Shown: positions 21,886 to 24,282 of the stretch, piece after piece | Layout of the letters: each line of letters starts with the position of its first letter | Numbering within the stretch: the stretch's first letter is position 1 | Assembly (NCBI GenBank): GCA_036004405.1 | Contig: DASYRM010000043.1 | Location: forward strand, 1-24,282 | DNA from: DASYRM01 sp036004405 | GTDB taxonomy: Bacteria; Acidobacteriota; Vicinamibacteria; Vicinamibacterales; UBA2999 | Length of the DNA stretch: 24,282 nucleotides | Direction: 5' to 3' | The notes under the pieces: model-generated | Seen by the model: the letters and a program-made list of their open reading frames with translations, nothing else | The model's database searches: none | Told to the model about the DNA's origin: nothing | Program-made: the position numbers and the translations under genes

Positions 21886-22796
21886 AGGCTCTGAAGACCT
21901 GGCTGGTTGCGGCCGCCGCGCTGCTGGCGGGTGTTACGGGAGCGTCGGCCCAGGCACCGGCGCCGATGGCCTCGCTGGCCACCGCCCGCACGCTCTACGC
22001 GTCGGCGGAGTACGGCGGCGCGCTCGACATCCTGAACGGTCTCTCGTCCGAGACGCCAGCCGGTCCGGAGCGACAGGCCATCGAGCTCTATCGCGCGCTG
22101 TGCTTCGTGGCAGTCGGCAACAACACCGAAGCCGTCCGCGTCATCGACGCGATGATTCTGCAGGACCCGCTCTACCGTCCGGCGGCCGACGACGTCCCGC
22201 CGCGCCTGCGGTCGGCGTTCACCGACGCCCGGAAACGGCTGTTGCCCAGCATCGTGCAGCAGCGCTACATCACCTCGAAGGCCGCGTTCGACAAGAAAGA
22301 CTATTCGGCGGCGGCGAAAGGCTTCTCGCAGATGCTGGCGGCGCTGAACGACCCGGATATCGAGAGCGTGTCGTCGCAGCCGCCACTGTCGGATCTGAAA
22401 ATGCTCGCCTCGGGGTTCAACGATCTGGCGAGCAAGGCCGTGGCGCCGCCGCCCGCGCCGGCGCCGGCCGCGCCGGCCGAGCCCGTGGTGGAAAAGGCGC
22501 CGCGGGTCTACTCGCTGTCCGACAGCGACGTGGTGCCGCCGGTGACCGTCCGTCAGGCGGTGCCGCCCTATCCCGGCCGCGTCCTGCTCGGCGGCACGCT
22601 GCTGATGGACGTCGTGATCGACACCGACGGCTCGGTGGAATCGGCCACGATGGCCGGCCCGCCAAACCCGGCCTACGACCGTCTCGTGCTCCAGGCCGCC
22701 AAGACCTGGCAGTATCGGCCGGCGACCCTCCACGGCAAGCCGGTGATGTTCCGCAAGCGGATTCAGCTTTCGCTCGTCCCCACGGCGGCGCGGTAG
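21882..22796 (+). CDS. Secreted TonB C-terminal-domain protein
   Basis: The 304-residue product has a signal peptide (residues 1-24, 'LLAGVTGASAQ'). A helical segment of about residues 30-180 looks TPR-like ('LATARTLYASAEYGGALDIL', 'KKDYSAAAKGFSQML'). An Ala-Pro-rich linker follows, then a TonB C-terminal domain from about 215 ('VPPYPGRVLLGGTLLMDVVI', 'KTWQYRPATLHGKPV'). Unlike true TonB it shows no lasting membrane anchor, so it is unlikely to energise receptors. It is translationally coupled to the pseudokinase-PEGA gene and probably meets the PEGA domains in the periplasm. No ExbB/ExbD genes are present. Confidence 0.87.
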   Translation: MKALKTWLVAAAALLAGVTGASAQAPAPMASLATARTLYASAEYGGALDILNGLSSETPAGPERQAIELYRALCFVAVGNNTEAVRVIDAMILQDPLYRPAADDVPPRLRSAFTDARKRLLPSIVQQRYITSKAAFDKKDYSAAAKGFSQMLAALNDPDIESVSSQPPLSDLKMLASGFNDLASKAVAPPPAPAPAAPAEPVVEKAPRVYSLSDSDVVPPVTVRQAVPPYPGRVLLGGTLLMDVVIDTDGSVESATMAGPPNPAYDRLVLQAAKTWQYRPATLHGKPVMFRKRIQLSLVPTAAR

Positions 22797-22813
22797 CCGC
22801 AAGGATCGGTCCC

Positions 22814-23344
22814 GTGTCTGCCCATCGACGACGCGTCACTGCCGTTGTGCTCGCGCTGCTCCCCCTGATGGTGGTGGCGGCCTTCAGCGGCTCAACCGCG
22901 GTGCAGACCGCGCCGGCGCCGCCTTCAGGCGTTGCCGACATCTCCGGGACCTGGAGCGGCACTTCGGACTGGGAGCAGCACGACGTGCACGCGATCAGCG
23001 GCGTCACCGTGTCGATTGATCAGGACGACCGCACGGTCAACGGCACGCTGGCGTTCACATCGCCGACCTATCAGGGATGGAGCGGGACGATCCGCGGGAC
23101 GCTGGCCGGGACCTCGCCCGACACACAGTTCGTGGGCACCATCGAGCTGCGCGCGCCGGCGTCGTCCGGCCGCGGCGACTGCCGCGGCACGGCCGTCTTC
23201 GCCGGCCGGAGCGTCGCGACCTCACTGCGGTGGGACACGTCGCGCGTGACGATCGCGCCGAGCCGCGCCGGCCTGGCGGCCTCCGCGTGCCGCGGCGCGT
23301 TGCGGAGCGTCGTGTTGATTACGGGACGAAATCAGGTCAGGTAG
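22814..23344 (+). CDS. Hypothetical secreted protein
   Basis: The 176-residue product begins at a GTG 17 bases after the TonB-C gene. It has a hydrophobic signal (about residues 7-27, 'VTAVVLALLPLMVVAAFSG'). The mature part is rich in beta strands, starting 'ISGTWSGTSDWEQHDVHAIS', with two cysteines ('GDCRG', 'SACRG') that could pair. The layout suggests a small beta-barrel or lipocalin-like fold, but I do not recognise a family. It is probably the third gene of the pseudokinase operon. Its last eight bases overlap the end of the convergent SPFH gene. Confidence 0.65.
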   Translation: MSAHRRRVTAVVLALLPLMVVAAFSGSTAVQTAPAPPSGVADISGTWSGTSDWEQHDVHAISGVTVSIDQDDRTVNGTLAFTSPTYQGWSGTIRGTLAGTSPDTQFVGTIELRAPASSGRGDCRGTAVFAGRSVATSLRWDTSRVTIAPSRAGLAASACRGALRSVVLITGRNQVR

Positions 23345-24281
23345 GCCGGGTAGGTCCACCTGGCTTCCCTGACCCAGTCGCAGCCGTTTCGAAGACGCGC
23401 ATCGCCGCCGCAATCATTCCAGCCACGTCGGTGAGATTGGCCGGCACCACCACCGCGGTGGTCGTCCGCGCCAGCTGACCGAACTGCGTCACGTACTGCT
23501 CGGCCACGCGCAGCTGCACCGCCTCGCGCCCGCCATCGGTTTGAATCGCGGAGGCCACCTCGCGCAGCCCCTGCGCGGTGGCCGTGGCGACCGCGCGGAT
23601 GGCGGAGGCCTGCCCCTCGGCTTCGTTGATCTGCTGCTGCCGCTTGGCCTCCGACGCCTTGATCACCTGCTGCTTGTCGCCCTCCGCCGTGTTGATGACC
23701 GCGTCGCGCTGGCCTTCCGACTGCAGCACCACCGCGCGCTTCTCGCGCTCGGCGCGCATCTGTTTTTCCATTGCGGCGATGATGTCGGCCGGCGGCTCGA
23801 TGTTCTTGATCTCGTAGCGCAGTACTTTCACGCCCCACGCTTCCGACGCTTTGTCGAGCTCGCTGACGATCTCGGTGTTGATGCTCGAGCGCTCCTCGAA
23901 GGTGCGATCGAGATCGATCTTGCCCATCATGCTGCGCAGCGTGGTCTGGGCGAGCTGAATGATGGCGAACGTGTAGTTGGAGATGCCGTAGGACGCCCGC
24001 TCCGGATCGAGCACCTTAAGGTAGAGGATGCCGTCGACGCCCACCTGGACGTTGTCGCGGGTGATGCAGACCTGCGCTGGGATGTCGATCGCCTGCTCTT
24101 TGAGCGAATGCCGGTAGCGAATCACGTCCAAAAACGGGACAAGCAGATGGAAGCCGGCGCCGAGAGTCGAGGAATAGCGGCCAAGTCGCTCGACGACGTA
24201 GGCGCTCTGCTGTGGTACGACGACGGCGGTTTTAGCGATCGTGATGATGACCAGAAACGCCAGGACCAGTGCGGCAATCAT
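23337..24281 (-). CDS. SPFH/band 7 (stomatin/QmcA-like) membrane protein
   Basis: The 314-residue product has an N-terminal membrane helix (residues 1-18) and a band 7 domain from 'VVVPQQSAYVVERLGRY' through 'LSRE'-type core segments such as 'VCITRDNVQVGVDGILYLKV'. A long charged coiled-coil region follows ('MEKQMRAEREKRAVVLQSEG', then 'AEGDKQQVIKASEAKRQQQI'). This is the QmcA/slipin layout. The proteins oligomerise at the inner membrane and often pair with an NfeD gene, which would lie outside the window. The ATG at 24281 is two bases from the window edge; an earlier start cannot be excluded, but the helix begins directly after this Met. Confidence 0.9.
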   Translation of the reverse strand: MIAALVLAFLVIITIAKTAVVVPQQSAYVVERLGRYSSTLGAGFHLLVPFLDVIRYRHSLKEQAIDIPAQVCITRDNVQVGVDGILYLKVLDPERASYGISNYTFAIIQLAQTTLRSMMGKIDLDRTFEERSSINTEIVSELDKASEAWGVKVLRYEIKNIEPPADIIAAMEKQMRAEREKRAVVLQSEGQRDAVINTAEGDKQQVIKASEAKRQQQINEAEGQASAIRAVATATAQGLREVASAIQTDGGREAVQLRVAEQYVTQFGQLARTTTAVVVPANLTDVAGMIAAAMRVFETAATGSGKPGGPTRPT

Positions 24282-24282
24282 T

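Noticed and set aside
21882..22796. A true TonB energy transducer
   Set aside because: The N-terminus looks like a cleaved signal peptide rather than a TonB membrane anchor, and no ExbB/ExbD genes or TonB-dependent receptor are nearby.
1..24282. tRNA, rRNA, CRISPR, insertion sequence or prophage genes
   Set aside because: I looked for CCA-type tRNA ends with cloverleaf arms, regularly spaced repeats, and transposase or integrase motifs on both strands and found none.

Overview
This is a GC-rich, densely packed bacterial chromosome segment of 24,282 bases with 19 credible protein genes and no tRNA, rRNA, CRISPR array, transposase or phage gene. Several family signatures point to a soil Acidobacteriota, probably of the Vicinamibacteria type: two DUF3738 (TIGR03435, 'soil-associated') modules, one fused to an M56 peptidase; methanol/ethanol-family PQQ dehydrogenases; PEGA-domain kinase relatives; and a TonB-C-terminal secreted protein. 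This assignment is inference from gene content, not from a marker gene.

Layout. 1-284: no gene. 285-812: secreted monohaem cytochrome c. 925-4021: tightly coupled operon of a BlaI/MecI-type repressor, an M56 (BlaR1-like) membrane peptidase carrying a C-terminal DUF3738 domain, and a free secreted DUF3738 protein; an 18-bp dyad just upstream looks like the repressor's operator. 4052-6516: a divergent pair, an SMP-30/NHL-like propeller protein (minus) and a PQQ-dependent aldose dehydrogenase (plus). 6569-9488 (minus): a lanthanide-signature PQQ alcohol dehydrogenase and, upstream of it, a degenerate receiver-PilZ regulator. 9667-11626 (plus): pirin, then a flavodoxin-like protein overlapping a 2'-5' RNA ligase (ThpR) gene. 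11642-15796 (minus): a four-gene, overlapping operon encoding DUF4956 membrane protein, two-HKD phospholipase-D-like protein, OprP/OprO-type porin and secreted CotH kinase-family protein. 15851-16786 (minus): TerC-family membrane protein, divergent from an NhaR-type LysR regulator (16938-17828). 17842-19173 (minus): polytopic GT-C-like membrane protein. 19402-23344 (plus): a pseudokinase with four PEGA repeats, a TonB-C secreted protein and a small secreted protein. 23337-24281 (minus): stomatin/SPFH (QmcA-like) protein.

How the genes fit together. Periplasmic oxidative metabolism is one theme: a c-type cytochrome and two quinoproteins, one of them divergent from a lactonase-like propeller. 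Cell-envelope sensing is the other: the BlaI/M56-DUF3738 system, and the pseudokinase-PEGA protein translationally coupled to a TonB-C protein. The DUF4956-PLD-porin-CotH operon is the most unusual unit. DUF4956 and CotH are known companions of VTC-type polyphosphate polymerases, but here no polymerase is visible and a PLD-like enzyme and a phosphate-type porin accompany them.

Regulatory features: at least four genes (285, 5140 minus, 8314 minus, 16938) have a TANNNT -10-like hexamer ending six or seven bases before the start codon and no Shine-Dalgarno sequence, the pattern of leaderless promoters. Intergenic gaps carry GC-rich palindromes of at least two recurrent types, with GGA triloops and with TTTA/TTCA/TGAA tetraloops.
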